Source: Burkholderiales bacterium
GTDB taxonomy: Bacteria > Pseudomonadota > Gammaproteobacteria > Burkholderiales > Burkholderiaceae_C
Reading direction: 5' to 3'
NCBI GenBank assembly: GCA_019509985.1
Contig: JAEKLF010000043.1
Location: 1-64,000 of the forward strand
Length of the DNA stretch: 64,000 bases
Positions 1-8,464 of this stretch are shown here, piece after piece. Position numbers and translations under genes: made by a program. A model generated the notes under the pieces. The model did no database searches. It saw nothing but the letters and a program-made list of their open reading frames with translations, and was not told where the DNA came from. Each line of letters opens with the position of its first letter. Positions within the stretch are counted from its first letter, which is position 1.

Positions 1-1
1 T

Positions 2-367
2 GACGACGTCGACGCGGGGCACCTCGGCATCGAGCAGCGCGGCGTCGGCCTTCTGGGCCAGAGCGCGTACCTGCACGCCGGGGTTGAGGGCGGCCATGCG
101 CGCGGCGGCGGACTCGACCTTGAGCCGGTCCAGGCTGCTCATGTCGTGGGCGATCTGGCGCTGCAGGTTGGTCAGCGACACGCTGTCGTGGTCGACCAGC
201 GTGATGCGGCCCACGCCGGCGGAGGCCAGGTACAACGCCACCGGCGAGCCCAGGCCGCCGGCACCGATGACCAGGGCCTTGGCATCGATCAGGCGCTGTT
301 GGCCCTCGATGCCGATCTCGTCCAGCAGCAGGTGGCGGGAATAGCGCAGCAGGTCGTCGTCGTTCAT
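2..367 (-). CDS. HesA/MoeB/ThiF-family E1-like adenylyltransferase, 5' part only
   Basis: The first 122 codons are present; the rest lies beyond the left edge. The start is the ATG at 365-367. The N-terminus reads MNDDDLLRYSRHLLLDEIG, followed by the glycine-rich nucleotide-binding stretch VIGAGGLGSPVALYLASAGV (about residues 32-51) and then VDHDSVSLTNLQRQ. These are the signatures of MoeB/ThiF/HesA proteins, which adenylate the C-terminus of a ubiquitin-like sulfur carrier (MoaD or ThiS) for molybdopterin or thiamine synthesis. The zinc-binding and catalytic cysteine regions are outside the window, so MoeB and ThiF cannot be told apart. The start lies 4 bases after the stop of the LysR gene on the same strand. 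No strong Shine-Dalgarno sequence is seen, so translation may depend on coupling. Confidence 0.9.
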   Translation of the reverse strand, partial: MNDDDLLRYSRHLLLDEIGIEGQQRLIDAKALVIGAGGLGSPVALYLASAGVGRITLVDHDSVSLTNLQRQIAHDMSSLDRLKVESAAARMAALNPGVQVRALAQKADAALLDAEVPRVDVV

Positions 368-371
368 GGCA

Positions 372-1289
372 TCAGGATAGTGGGTCGGGCCAAAGAGGTT
401 CGCTCATGCTGCGGCGCATCGCTTCGATGAAATAGCGCAGCCGCGCGCTTGGTGCCGGCGGGTTGGGATACAGCAGGTGTACCGGTAGGGCCGCGCCACG
501 CCAGCGCGGCAGCAGGCGGACGAGGCGGCCTTCGGCGATGTCCTTCTGCACGGTCCAGCCCGACACCAGCGCCGCGCCCAGGCCCAGCCGGACGGCTTCG
601 CGCGTGGCGTAGAGGCTGTCCGTGGCCAGCACGGGGCGGATGGCCAGGCGGTGGCGCACGCCGTCGTCGCGCTCCAGCTGCAGCTCCTGGCGGTAGAAGG
701 TGGAGATCGCGATCCACGGCAGCTCGGCAAGCGCGTCGGGCTCTTCCGGCGTGCGGCCGGCCAGCAGCTCGGGCGAGGCCACCAGCACCCGCGGCACGCT
801 CGCCAGCGGGATGGCGACGACGGCGCCCTGGGCCGTGCCGCCGACGCGGATGGCGCAGTCCAGGCCTTGCTCGATGAAGTTGGGCGTGGCGTCGTTCAGC
901 AGCCAGTCCACGCGCAGGCCGGGGGCCTCCTTCAGCGCGCGTACCAGCGGCGCGATCAGGTGCGCCTGGCCGAAGGCGTGCGGCACCTGCACGCGCAGCA
1001 ACCCCGTCGGCCGCGCAGGCTCGGCGCGCAGCGATTGCTCGAAGTCCTCCCAGTCGGCGGCCAGCGCCTTGGCGCGTTCGAGCGCTCGCTCGCCCATCTC
1101 GGTCAGGCGCAGCGCGTGCGTGGAACGCTGGATCAGCGGCTGGCCGAACTGCTGCTCCAGCGCCTGCAGCCGCCGGCTGACGGTGGGCTGGGTCGTGCCC
1201 AGCTGGCGCGCCGCGGCCGACAGGCTGCCGGCTTCGACGATGCGGATGAAGGTCTGCATCAGCTGCAGGCGGTCGGAGGTCGTGCTCAA
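372..1289 (-). CDS. LysR-family transcriptional regulator
   Basis: A 305-residue protein of usual LysR length. An N-terminal winged helix-turn-helix (about residues 10-65, with FIRIVEAGSLSAAARQLG and QPTVSRRLQALEQ) is followed by a periplasmic-binding-protein-like effector domain (LLRVQVPHAFGQ onward, about 95-300). The best start is a TTG at 1287-1289, because it gives the normal distance to the HTH; an internal ATG at residue 11 would cut into the first helix. The gene is divergent from an MFS exporter starting at 1425, the classic arrangement of a LysR regulator controlling its neighbour, so it probably responds to a substrate of that exporter. The effector is unknown. It sits between the E1-like gene and the ctpA-like gene. 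Confidence 0.93.
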   Translation of the reverse strand: MSTTSDRLQLMQTFIRIVEAGSLSAAARQLGTTQPTVSRRLQALEQQFGQPLIQRSTHALRLTEMGERALERAKALAADWEDFEQSLRAEPARPTGLLRVQVPHAFGQAHLIAPLVRALKEAPGLRVDWLLNDATPNFIEQGLDCAIRVGGTAQGAVVAIPLASVPRVLVASPELLAGRTPEEPDALAELPWIAISTFYRQELQLERDDGVRHRLAIRPVLATDSLYATREAVRLGLGAALVSGWTVQKDIAEGRLVRLLPRWRGAALPVHLLYPNPPAPSARLRYFIEAMRRSMSEPLWPDPLS

Positions 1290-1424
1290 TGGATTGCCTT
1301 GGTGCTGCGCACGCCGGAATTCGCCCTTGGGGGCGGCCCGGCGGGCTCATGCATCTAGCGTATGGCAGTCAGTCGAGCCCTGCGTCTAGCGGGGTTTGTC
1401 GGCGGCCGCCACACTGCCGGTGCT

Positions 1425-2591
1425 ATGAAGTCCATTCCCACCGTCACCCCGCTCAGCCCCGCGCTGACCCTGTTGCTCGCCACGGCCACGGGCCTGGCCG
1501 TGGCCTCCATCTACTACGTGCAGCCGCTGCTCGGCCTGCTGTCCGCGCAGTTCGGTGTCGGCAGCGCCACCATTGGCCTGTTGCCGACGCTGACCCAACT
1601 GGGCTATGGCGCCGCCATCCTGCTGCTGTCGCCGCTGGGCGACCGTTTCGACCGCCGCCGCATCATCGTCGTCAAGGCCGCGGCGCTGGTCGCGGCGCTG
1701 GCCTTCGCCGCGTTGGCGCCCGGCTTTGCGGCCCTGTGCGCGGCCAGCGTCGTCATCGGCCTGACGGCGACGCTGGCGCAGGACCTGGTGCCGGCCGCGG
1801 CCACGCTGGCGCCCGAGGCCGAGCGCGGCAAGCGCGTCGGCCAGGTCATGACGGGTCTGTTGCTGGGCATCCTGCTGTCGCGCGTGGCCAGCGGCTCACT
1901 GGCGGCGCTGGCCGGCTGGCGGACCGTCTACGCGGTGGCCGCCGTCGCTGTCGCGACGCTGATCCCCTTGTTGTGGCGCGGCCTACCGCGCTTCGTGCCG
2001 GCGACGCAGGCGGGTTATGGCTCGTTGCTGGCGTCGATGGCCGGGCTGTGGATGAAGCACGCGCCGCTGCGCCGCGCAGCGTTGGCGCAGGGGCTGCTGA
2101 GCGTGGCCTTCAGCGCGTTCTGGTCGACGCTGGCCCTGGTGCTGGCCGGGCCGGAGTACGGCCAGGGCAGCGCGGTGGCGGGCGCCTTTGGCCTGGCGGG
2201 CGCGGCAGGTGCGCTGGCCGCGCCGCTGGCCGGCGGCATGGCCGACAGGCGCGGGCCGCAGGCGGTCATCCGGGTCGGCGCGCTGCTGGTGTTCGTCGCC
2301 TTTGCCGTGCAGGCACTGGCGCCCGCGTCGCTGTGGCTGCTGGTGGCCGTGGCGGTCGTCTTCGACCTCGGCGTGCAGGCCGCGCTGGTCTCGCACCAGA
2401 GCGTCATCTACAGCCTCGACCCTGCCTCGCGCAGCCGCCTGAATGCCGTGCTGGTCAGCTCGATGTTCGTCGGCATGGCCAGCGGCGCGGCGCTGGGCTC
2501 AGCGCTGCTGTCGGCCTGGGGCCCGCGGGCGGTGCCGGCGCTCGGCGCGCTGGCGGCGCTCGGCGCGTTGGCAGTCACGCGGTCCCGTTGA
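1425..2591 (+). CDS. MFS transporter (12-TM drug/metabolite exporter type)
   Basis: A 388-residue hydrophobic protein with about 12 predicted membrane segments. The first reads LTLLLATATGLAVASIYYVQ and is followed by PLLGLLSAQFGV. The loop 2-3 motif of the major facilitator superfamily appears as GDRFDRRRIIV. I place the start at ATG 1425 (MKSIPTVTPLSPALTL), because the in-frame ATG at 1362 adds 21 residues that are not MFS-like. The YYVQPLLGLL signature is typical of a small DHA1-like group often found beside LysR genes. Substrate unknown. The gene ends just before the terminator that serves the opposite strand. Confidence 0.9.
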   Translation: MKSIPTVTPLSPALTLLLATATGLAVASIYYVQPLLGLLSAQFGVGSATIGLLPTLTQLGYGAAILLLSPLGDRFDRRRIIVVKAAALVAALAFAALAPGFAALCAASVVIGLTATLAQDLVPAAATLAPEAERGKRVGQVMTGLLLGILLSRVASGSLAALAGWRTVYAVAAVAVATLIPLLWRGLPRFVPATQAGYGSLLASMAGLWMKHAPLRRAALAQGLLSVAFSAFWSTLALVLAGPEYGQGSAVAGAFGLAGAAGALAAPLAGGMADRRGPQAVIRVGALLVFVAFAVQALAPASLWLLVAVAVVFDLGVQAALVSHQSVIYSLDPASRSRLNAVLVSSMFVGMASGAALGSALLSAWGPRAVPALGALAALGALAVTRSR

Positions 2592-2593
2592 GC

Positions 2594-2621
2594 AAAAAAA
2601 GCGGGCCTCGTGAGAGGCCCG
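2594..2621 (-). terminator. Rho-independent terminator of the ctpA-like gene
   Basis: A perfect 8-bp stem (CGGGCCTC at 2602-2609, GAGGCCCG at 2614-2621) with a GTGA loop is followed, on the minus strand, by seven T residues (A-run at 2594-2600). It lies 28 bases after the stop of the S41 protease gene and just after the stop of the convergent MFS gene. The T-run is only on the minus strand. Confidence 0.88.
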
Positions 2622-2648
2622 TGTGCTTGAAAAGGTTGGAGCGACCGC

Positions 2649-4079
2649 TTACTCGGTCTTGGCCTCGGCCTTGCGTTCCAGCGCCGTTTTGGAGGCGATG
2701 ACCGGCTGGCCCTTGAGCTGGTTCAGCGCCTGGGCGAGCGGGAAGTCTTCCGTCGAGCCGAACTCGGGCAGGGGCTTGGGCGGCTCGGCGCGCTTGGCGT
2801 ACTCGGCTTCGAGCTTGACGCGGGCTTCCTCGCGGGCCTTGGCGCGGACCTCGTTGTCCTCGGGGCCGTTGTTGAGGTGCTTCTCCAGGTCGGCCTCACG
2901 CATGCGCAGTGCGGCGAAGACATTGCCCTCGGCGGTTTCGTCCAGCATGACGTCGGGCACGATGCCCTTGGCCTGGATGGAGCGGCCGCTCGGCGTGTAG
3001 TAGCGCGCCGTCGTGATCTTCAGGGCTGTCTCCGGGCCGAGCTGGCGTACGGTCTGCACCGAGCCCTTGCCGAAGGTCTGGGCGCCCATGACGGTGCCGC
3101 GGTGATGGTCCTGCAGCGCACCGGCGACGATCTCGCTGGCGCTGGCCGAGCCTTCGTTGACCAGCACGACCAGCGGCACGGTCTTCAGCGCGATGGGCAG
3201 GTGCTTGAGCGGGTCGTCGCTGCTGCGGCGGCGGTAGTCGTCGGGGTTGGCCTTGTAGCTGGCCTTGGACTCGGCGATCTGGCCGTTGGTCGACACGACC
3301 TCGACGTCCCTGGGCAGGAAGGCGGCCGAGACAGCCACGGCGCCATCGAGCAGGCCGCCCGGGTCGTTGCGCAGATCGAGCACGAGACCCTTCAGGTGGG
3401 GCTCCTGCTTGTAGATGTCCTCGAGCTTCTTGGCGAAGTCGTCGACGGTGCGGTCCTGGAACTGGCTGACGCGGATCCAGGCATAGCCCGGCTCGACGAC
3501 CTTGGCGCGCACGCTCTGGACCTTGATCTCCTCGCGCACGATGGTCACGGGGAAGGTGCGGTTCTCGGCCTTGCGGTAAATGGTCAGCGCGACCTTGGTC
3601 GACGGGTCGCCGCGCATCTTCTTGACCGCCTGGTCGATGGTCATGCCGCGCACGGCCGTGTCGTCGATGCGGCTGATCAGGTCGCCGCTCTTCAGGCCGG
3701 CGCGGAAGGCGGGCGAGCCTTCGATGGGGGAGACGATCTTGACCAGGCCGTCTTCCATGCCGATCTCGATGCCGACGCCGACGAACTTGCCGGTCGTGCC
3801 CTCACGGAATTCCTTGAAGGTCTTCTTGTCGAAGAACTGGGAATGCGGGTCGAGCCCGGACACCATGCCGGCGATCGCGTCGTTGATCAGCTTCTTTTCG
3901 TCGACTGCTTCGACGTAGTCGCTCTTGACGAGGCCGAAGACCGCAGCGAGCTGCTGCATTTCGTCCAAAGGCAGCGGCGAGAGGCTGCTGCGGGCGTTGG
4001 CCTGGAGTTGCATCGTGGTGAGTGCACCTGCGACGGCACCGAGGGCAACCCAACCGGCGACTTTCAATTTGGAGCTCAT
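2649..4079 (-). CDS. ctpA: S41 family carboxyl-terminal processing peptidase (CtpA type)
   Basis: A 476-residue periplasmic protease. An N-terminal hydrophobic segment (about 8-25, VAGWVALGAVAGALTTMQL) is a signal peptide or anchor. It is followed by the S41 N-terminal region with GLDPHSQFF (about 75-83), a PDZ domain (about 95-180, with GSPAFRAGLKSGDLI) and the catalytic tail-specific protease domain. The Ser-Lys dyad is visible: Ser313 in EGSASASEIVAGALQD and Lys338 in TFGKGSVQ, spaced 25 residues as in E. coli Prc. The C-terminal ~90 residues are charged and probably helical. Such proteases trim C-termini of periplasmic and outer-membrane proteins. The gene starts at ATG 4079 and ends at a strong terminator. 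It is usually near moeB in Burkholderiales; here a lysR-MFS pair lies between. Confidence 0.95.
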   Translation of the reverse strand: MSSKLKVAGWVALGAVAGALTTMQLQANARSSLSPLPLDEMQQLAAVFGLVKSDYVEAVDEKKLINDAIAGMVSGLDPHSQFFDKKTFKEFREGTTGKFVGVGIEIGMEDGLVKIVSPIEGSPAFRAGLKSGDLISRIDDTAVRGMTIDQAVKKMRGDPSTKVALTIYRKAENRTFPVTIVREEIKVQSVRAKVVEPGYAWIRVSQFQDRTVDDFAKKLEDIYKQEPHLKGLVLDLRNDPGGLLDGAVAVSAAFLPRDVEVVSTNGQIAESKASYKANPDDYRRRSSDDPLKHLPIALKTVPLVVLVNEGSASASEIVAGALQDHHRGTVMGAQTFGKGSVQTVRQLGPETALKITTARYYTPSGRSIQAKGIVPDVMLDETAEGNVFAALRMREADLEKHLNNGPEDNEVRAKAREEARVKLEAEYAKRAEPPKPLPEFGSTEDFPLAQALNQLKGQPVIASKTALERKAEAKTE

Positions 4080-4261
4080 GCGGGCGAGTCCTGTATCAAC
4101 GTGGTCCTGTCGAAACAGCTTGACAGGTGCGTCGAGTGTAGCCGCGGGGTCGTGTAAGACAGGGTCGATTTACCCGCCGGAAACCCTTCAAATCGGGCAT
4201 GGAGTGACGTAGTTGACGGGTGGCCGCCGTGCCGGAAGTCACTCGTTACAGCCCGCTGCGT

Positions 4262-5644
4262 CTAGCAACGTAGCTTCTGCCCCGCCAGCGTGCAGCTGGC
4301 GAGCGGCTGGCCCAGCGCGTCAAAGGCCTGCAGCTGCCAGCCCTCGGGCGTGGCCGTCAGCAGCGACAGGCCGTAGTCGGTGTGCGCCTCGAAGGTCTCC
4401 AGCCGTGCGCCCGGGGCGAGCTCGGTCTTCAGCGCCGCCGCCGCGTTCACGTGGCCCAGGCCGGCCGAGCCGCCGTTGCCGATGACCAGCGTGGCCGGCT
4501 GGTTGGTGGCGAAGCCCATCGCCTGGTGCATGTGGATGTGGCCGTGAATGGTCGCCTCCACCCCCGCGGGGAAGAGCCGGCCGGGCTGGCTGTCCTGCAG
4601 CAGCGGCGTGAGGCCCGAATGGGCCGGCTTGGCCGTGCCGAGCAGGTTGGGGCTGAAGGCCAGGCTGGGGTGGTGGTTGACGAACAGGCTCTGGGCACGG
4701 TCCTGGGTCAGCACGGCGACGCGGTCGAGCTGCTCCCGCCAGTGCGTCCAGGCCGACGAGGCGACGGGCGGCGTGGCGCTGCCGACCTCGGAGGAGTCGA
4801 AGACGATGAGCTGGCTGCGCGGCGACAGCGGCACGGCGAAGGGGGCAGTGAAGTCGGCGTTGTTGACGCTGCCCGCGGCCACCTCGGGCTCGCAAACGCG
4901 GGCGGCGCCGGTCTCGGCGTCCAGGTAGCGCAGCCAGCCCTGGCCGGCGCGGGCGCAGGCCTCGTGGTTGCCCCGCACGAAGACCCAGGGCACGGCGGCC
5001 AGCAGTGCGCGGGCGGGCTGGAAGAAGTCGGCCTGCCAGGTGTCATCGCCATAGCCCCAGGGGCTGCCGGCGCAGCCGGGTAGCAGGGCGGGGCAGGGGC
5101 TTTCGCGGTAGTGGTAGTCGCCGACGTGGATGACCAGGTCGGGCTTGAGCGCCAGCGCCCGCGCCAGCACGCGCGGGAAGGGCCAGTCGGCGGCGTCGTT
5201 GCAGGACTGGTAGGCGTGGTCCGAGGCCTTCAGACGGCAGCCGGTGTCGCCGATGACGACGATGCGGCGTGCCTCGGCGGCCGGTGCCTGCAGCGTGACG
5301 CCGCCGACCTGCACGCTGGCAGCATCGGTGGGCCAGGCGGCCTCGCAGGCGCGCAGCGTGAAGCGGGTGGGCTTGGCCTCAGGCTGCTTGTTGCCGGGCG
5401 GCGGCGGCTCGTCGCCGGGCGCGCTGCGCTGGCGCATCGCCGCGTTGCCGCCGGGCCAGACCAGCGTCGGGCAGGTCGCGTCGGCCGTCAGCGCGCGCAC
5501 GGCCCAGGCGGGGCCGGCGACGGCCTGCACCCAGGCCTGCTGCAGGCCGATGGGGGGGGGCGGCCCGGCGGGCGGTGGCGGCGTGGCGCAGCCGGCCAGC
5601 GCCAGCAGGGTGGTCAGCAGGACAGGGAGGATGAAATGGTTCAT
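4262..5644 (-). CDS. Calcineurin-like metallophosphoesterase, lipoprotein
   Basis: A 460-residue protein with a lipoprotein signal peptide (lipobox LAGC, Cys19) and then a proline-rich linker. The metallophosphoesterase core has its metal-binding motifs in order: IGDTGC (about 131-136), HVGDYHY, RGNHEACA, VNHHPS and HGHIHMHQ. These would hold a two-metal site for phosphate ester hydrolysis, most like purple acid phosphatase and related enzymes. The cell location is inferred to be the periplasmic face of a membrane. The real substrate is unknown. It is transcribed toward the ctpA-like gene (182-bp gap that probably holds the ctpA promoter) and is divergent from the pectate lyase gene 94 bp away. 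Confidence 0.88.
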   Translation of the reverse strand: MNHFILPVLLTTLLALAGCATPPPPAGPPPPIGLQQAWVQAVAGPAWAVRALTADATCPTLVWPGGNAAMRQRSAPGDEPPPPGNKQPEAKPTRFTLRACEAAWPTDAASVQVGGVTLQAPAAEARRIVVIGDTGCRLKASDHAYQSCNDAADWPFPRVLARALALKPDLVIHVGDYHYRESPCPALLPGCAGSPWGYGDDTWQADFFQPARALLAAVPWVFVRGNHEACARAGQGWLRYLDAETGAARVCEPEVAAGSVNNADFTAPFAVPLSPRSQLIVFDSSEVGSATPPVASSAWTHWREQLDRVAVLTQDRAQSLFVNHHPSLAFSPNLLGTAKPAHSGLTPLLQDSQPGRLFPAGVEATIHGHIHMHQAMGFATNQPATLVIGNGGSAGLGHVNAAAALKTELAPGARLETFEAHTDYGLSLLTATPEGWQLQAFDALGQPLASCTLAGQKLRC

Positions 5645-5738
5645 GAGCGATCAACCGTGTGAGCGGCGCGAGATTAGCGGCACGCCGGCCTGCGCCAAGC
5701 TGTAGATTGCCGGCCCATTCCGACTGTGCCGCCATCCC

Positions 5739-7043
5739 ATGTCTGCAGCCCTGCGCCTCGCCCTGCTTGCTTTTGCTTTCGCGCCGACGGCCTTCGCGGC
5801 CCAGATCGGCGTCATCCCGCCGGCGCTGCCGCTGACCGCCGAGCGCGTCGCGGCGCTGCCCGAGGCCCGGCAGCGACCATGGCTGGACTACCTTGCCCGC
5901 TCCGACGCGCAGCGCGCGGCGGACCGGGCCGCGCTCGCGGGCGAGCGCCAGGGTTTGACCGCCTGGCCCGCGCCGCCCGACGGCGGCCATGCCGAGGCCA
6001 GCATGCCGCTGGACAAGCCGCCGGCCTGGTATGGCGACGACGCCGCGCTGCGGGTGGCGCGCAACATCCTGAGCTTCCAGACGCCGGCCGGCGGCTGGGG
6101 CAAGAACCAGCCGCGCGACCGGCCGCCGCGCCAGCCCGGCCAGGCCTATGTGGCCGACAACAACCTCAAGCGGCCGACGCCGGGCGACTTCGACCTGGCC
6201 GCGGACCCGCAGTGGAGCTATGTCGGCACCATCGACAACGACGCGACCATCACCGAGATCCGTTTCCTGGCCAAGGTGGCCGCGCGGCTGCCGGGCGAGG
6301 CGGGTGACGTCTACCGCCAGGGGGTGCAGCGCGGCCTGGCCTATCTGCTGCTCGCGGAGTTCCCGGGCGGCGGCTGGCCGCAGGTCTGGCCGCTGCAGGG
6401 CGGCTATCACGACGCGATCACGCTGAACGACAACGCCCTGGTCGAGGTGGCCGAGCTGATGGGCCATGCGGCGCGCGGCGAGGCCGAGCTGCGCTTCCTG
6501 CCCGTGTCGCTGCGTGCCGCGGCCGCCGACGCCGAAGGGCGGGCCGTGCGGCTGCTGCTCGCGACGCAGGTCCGCATCGACGGCCGACCCACGCTGTGGG
6601 CCCAGCAGCATGACCCGCTGACGCTGGCGCCCGCCTCGGCGCGCAACTACGAGCCGCCGGCGCTGTGCAGCGGCGAAAGCGCGCAGGCGCTGCTCTTCCT
6701 GATGAGCGTGCCGCGCCCGTCGCCCGCCGTCGTCGAGGCGGTGAACGGCGGCATGAAGGCGCTGCGGTCATTGGCGGTGCAGGACCGCGCCTGGGTCAAG
6801 GTCGACGAGGCCCAGGGCCGGCGTCTGATCGAGCAGCCCGGCGCCGGGCCGCTGTGGGCGCGCTACTACGACGCGACGACGCTCAAGCCCGTGTTCGGCG
6901 ATCGCGACAAGAGCCTGCACGACGACGTCAACGACCTCAGCCTGGAGCGCCGCAACGGCTATGCCTGGTGGGGCAACTGGCCGGTGAAGGCGCTGGCGGC
7001 CTATGACGCCTGGGCGGCGAAGTGGCTCAAGCCGTCTTCCTGA
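5739..7043 (+). CDS. Secreted pectate lyase, polysaccharide lyase family 10
   Basis: A 434-residue protein with a cleavable signal peptide (MSAALRLALLAFAFAPTAFA, then AQIG). The mature part is an (alpha/alpha) toroid-type lyase: NILSFQTPAGGWGKN, then YVGTIDNDATITEIRFLA (about 165-182), WPQVWPLQGGYHDAITLND (about 210-228) and YDATTLKPVFGDRD near the end. These match PL10 pectate lyases, which cut polygalacturonate by beta-elimination. The product oligouronides would feed the sugar-acid genes downstream, although uronate dehydrogenase or isomerase genes are not in this window. The 3' end overlaps the convergent MFS gene by 17 bases, so there is no room for a terminator. Confidence 0.92.
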   Translation: MSAALRLALLAFAFAPTAFAAQIGVIPPALPLTAERVAALPEARQRPWLDYLARSDAQRAADRAALAGERQGLTAWPAPPDGGHAEASMPLDKPPAWYGDDAALRVARNILSFQTPAGGWGKNQPRDRPPRQPGQAYVADNNLKRPTPGDFDLAADPQWSYVGTIDNDATITEIRFLAKVAARLPGEAGDVYRQGVQRGLAYLLLAEFPGGGWPQVWPLQGGYHDAITLNDNALVEVAELMGHAARGEAELRFLPVSLRAAAADAEGRAVRLLLATQVRIDGRPTLWAQQHDPLTLAPASARNYEPPALCSGESAQALLFLMSVPRPSPAVVEAVNGGMKALRSLAVQDRAWVKVDEAQGRRLIEQPGAGPLWARYYDATTLKPVFGDRDKSLHDDVNDLSLERRNGYAWWGNWPVKALAAYDAWAAKWLKPSS

Positions 7044-8400
7044 GCTCGAAGCGCTTGATGTCGCCGACGACGAAGAGGTAGCAGGCGACCGCCACGAGCG
7101 CATTGGCCGCGACGAACACCAGGGCGGCGTTGAACGAGCCTGTGCCCTTGACCAGGTAGCCGATGACGATGGGCGTCGTGATGCCCGCCGTGTTGCCGAA
7201 GGTGTTGAACAGCGCGCCGGACAGGCCGGCGATCTCCTTGGGCGAGGTGTCCGACACGACGGCCCAGCCGAGCGCCCCGAGGCCCTTGCCGAAGAAGGCC
7301 AGCGACATGATGGCGACGACGACAACCGAGCTGTCGACGAAGTTGCAGACGATCATGCTGGTGCTCAGCAGCATGCCGATGACGATGGGCGTCTTGCGCG
7401 CCACGGTCAGCGTCTTGCCACGGCGCAGCAGCCAGTCCGAGATCAGCCCGCCGAGCACGCCGCCGGCAAAGCCGCAGATGGCCGGCAGCGCCGCGACGAA
7501 GCCGGCGTTCAGGATGGACATGCCGCGCTCCTTGACGAGGTAGACGGGGAACCAGGTCAGAAAGAAGTAGGTCAGCGTCGTGATGCAGTACTGGCCCACG
7601 TAGACGCCCATCAGCATGCGGTTGGACAGCAGCTGCTTGATGTAGCCCAGCTTGGGCGAGTTGGGCGCGAAGCTGCGGCTTTGCGTGCCGGGCTGGTCCA
7701 TGTTGACCAGTGCGCCACCGGCGGCGATGTAGTCCAGCTCGGCCTGGTTGACGCTCGGGTGGGTCTTGGGCGTGAACACGGCCTTCAGCCAGACCGCGCT
7801 CAGCACCAAGCCCAGCAGGCCCATGACGACGAAGACCGCCGGCCAGCCATAGCTGTGCGTGATCCAGCCCATCAACGGCGCGAACAGCACGGTGGCGAAG
7901 TACTGCGCCGAGTTGAAGATGGCCGAGGCCGTGCCGCGCTCGTTGGCCGGGAACCAGGACGCGACGATGCGGCCATTGGCGGGGAAGGACGGCGCCTCCG
8001 CCGCGCCGACCAGGAAGCGCAGCGCGAACAGCACGACCACGGCCGTCGTGGCCGTGGCGGTCAGGAAGCTGATGCCGCCCTGCAGCAGCGTGAAGATCGA
8101 CCACAGGAAGATGCTGGCCGCGTAGACGGTCTTGGAGCCGAAGCGGTCCAGCAGCCAGCCGCCGGGCAGCTGGGCGATGACGTAGGACCAGCCGAAGGCC
8201 GAGAACACATAGCCCATCGTGACGGCATCGATGCCCAGTTCCTTGGAGAGGGCCGGGCCGGCGATGGACAGCGTGGCGCGGTCGGCGTAGTTGATCGTCG
8301 TGACGATGAAAAGCATCGCCAAGATCAGGTAGCGCTTGCGCGTTCGGGTGGCGCTGCTGGCGGCGTGGGGCGGTACTTGGGCGGCAGTGGCGGTGTTCAT
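7027..8400 (-). CDS. MFS sugar-acid importer, GudP-like (anion:cation symporter family)
   Basis: A 457-residue inner-membrane protein with about 12 membrane segments. Family features are TINYADRATLSIAGPALSKE in TM1 and the following loop, GWSYVIAQLPGGWLLDRFGS (MFS motif A region), FLVGAAEAPSFPANGRIVA and WFPANERGTASAIFN. This is the ACS family that includes E. coli GudP/GarP and the hexuronate transporter ExuT. With the glucarate and galactarate enzymes around it, proton-coupled uptake of D-glucarate/D-galactarate is the most likely role. It is the last gene of a minus-strand operon running kdgD, tctC-like, gudD, aldehyde dehydrogenase, then this gene (64-bp gap). Confidence 0.9.
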   Translation of the reverse strand: MNTATAAQVPPHAASSATRTRKRYLILAMLFIVTTINYADRATLSIAGPALSKELGIDAVTMGYVFSAFGWSYVIAQLPGGWLLDRFGSKTVYAASIFLWSIFTLLQGGISFLTATATTAVVVLFALRFLVGAAEAPSFPANGRIVASWFPANERGTASAIFNSAQYFATVLFAPLMGWITHSYGWPAVFVVMGLLGLVLSAVWLKAVFTPKTHPSVNQAELDYIAAGGALVNMDQPGTQSRSFAPNSPKLGYIKQLLSNRMLMGVYVGQYCITTLTYFFLTWFPVYLVKERGMSILNAGFVAALPAICGFAGGVLGGLISDWLLRRGKTLTVARKTPIVIGMLLSTSMIVCNFVDSSVVVVAIMSLAFFGKGLGALGWAVVSDTSPKEIAGLSGALFNTFGNTAGITTPIVIGYLVKGTGSFNAALVFVAANALVAVACYLFVVGDIKRFELRKTA

Positions 8401-8464
8401 GTCTGTCTCCGGAGGAATGCAGCGGCCCCGTCTTCTGCGGACGGGTCTGGCGAAATGGGGTGGG

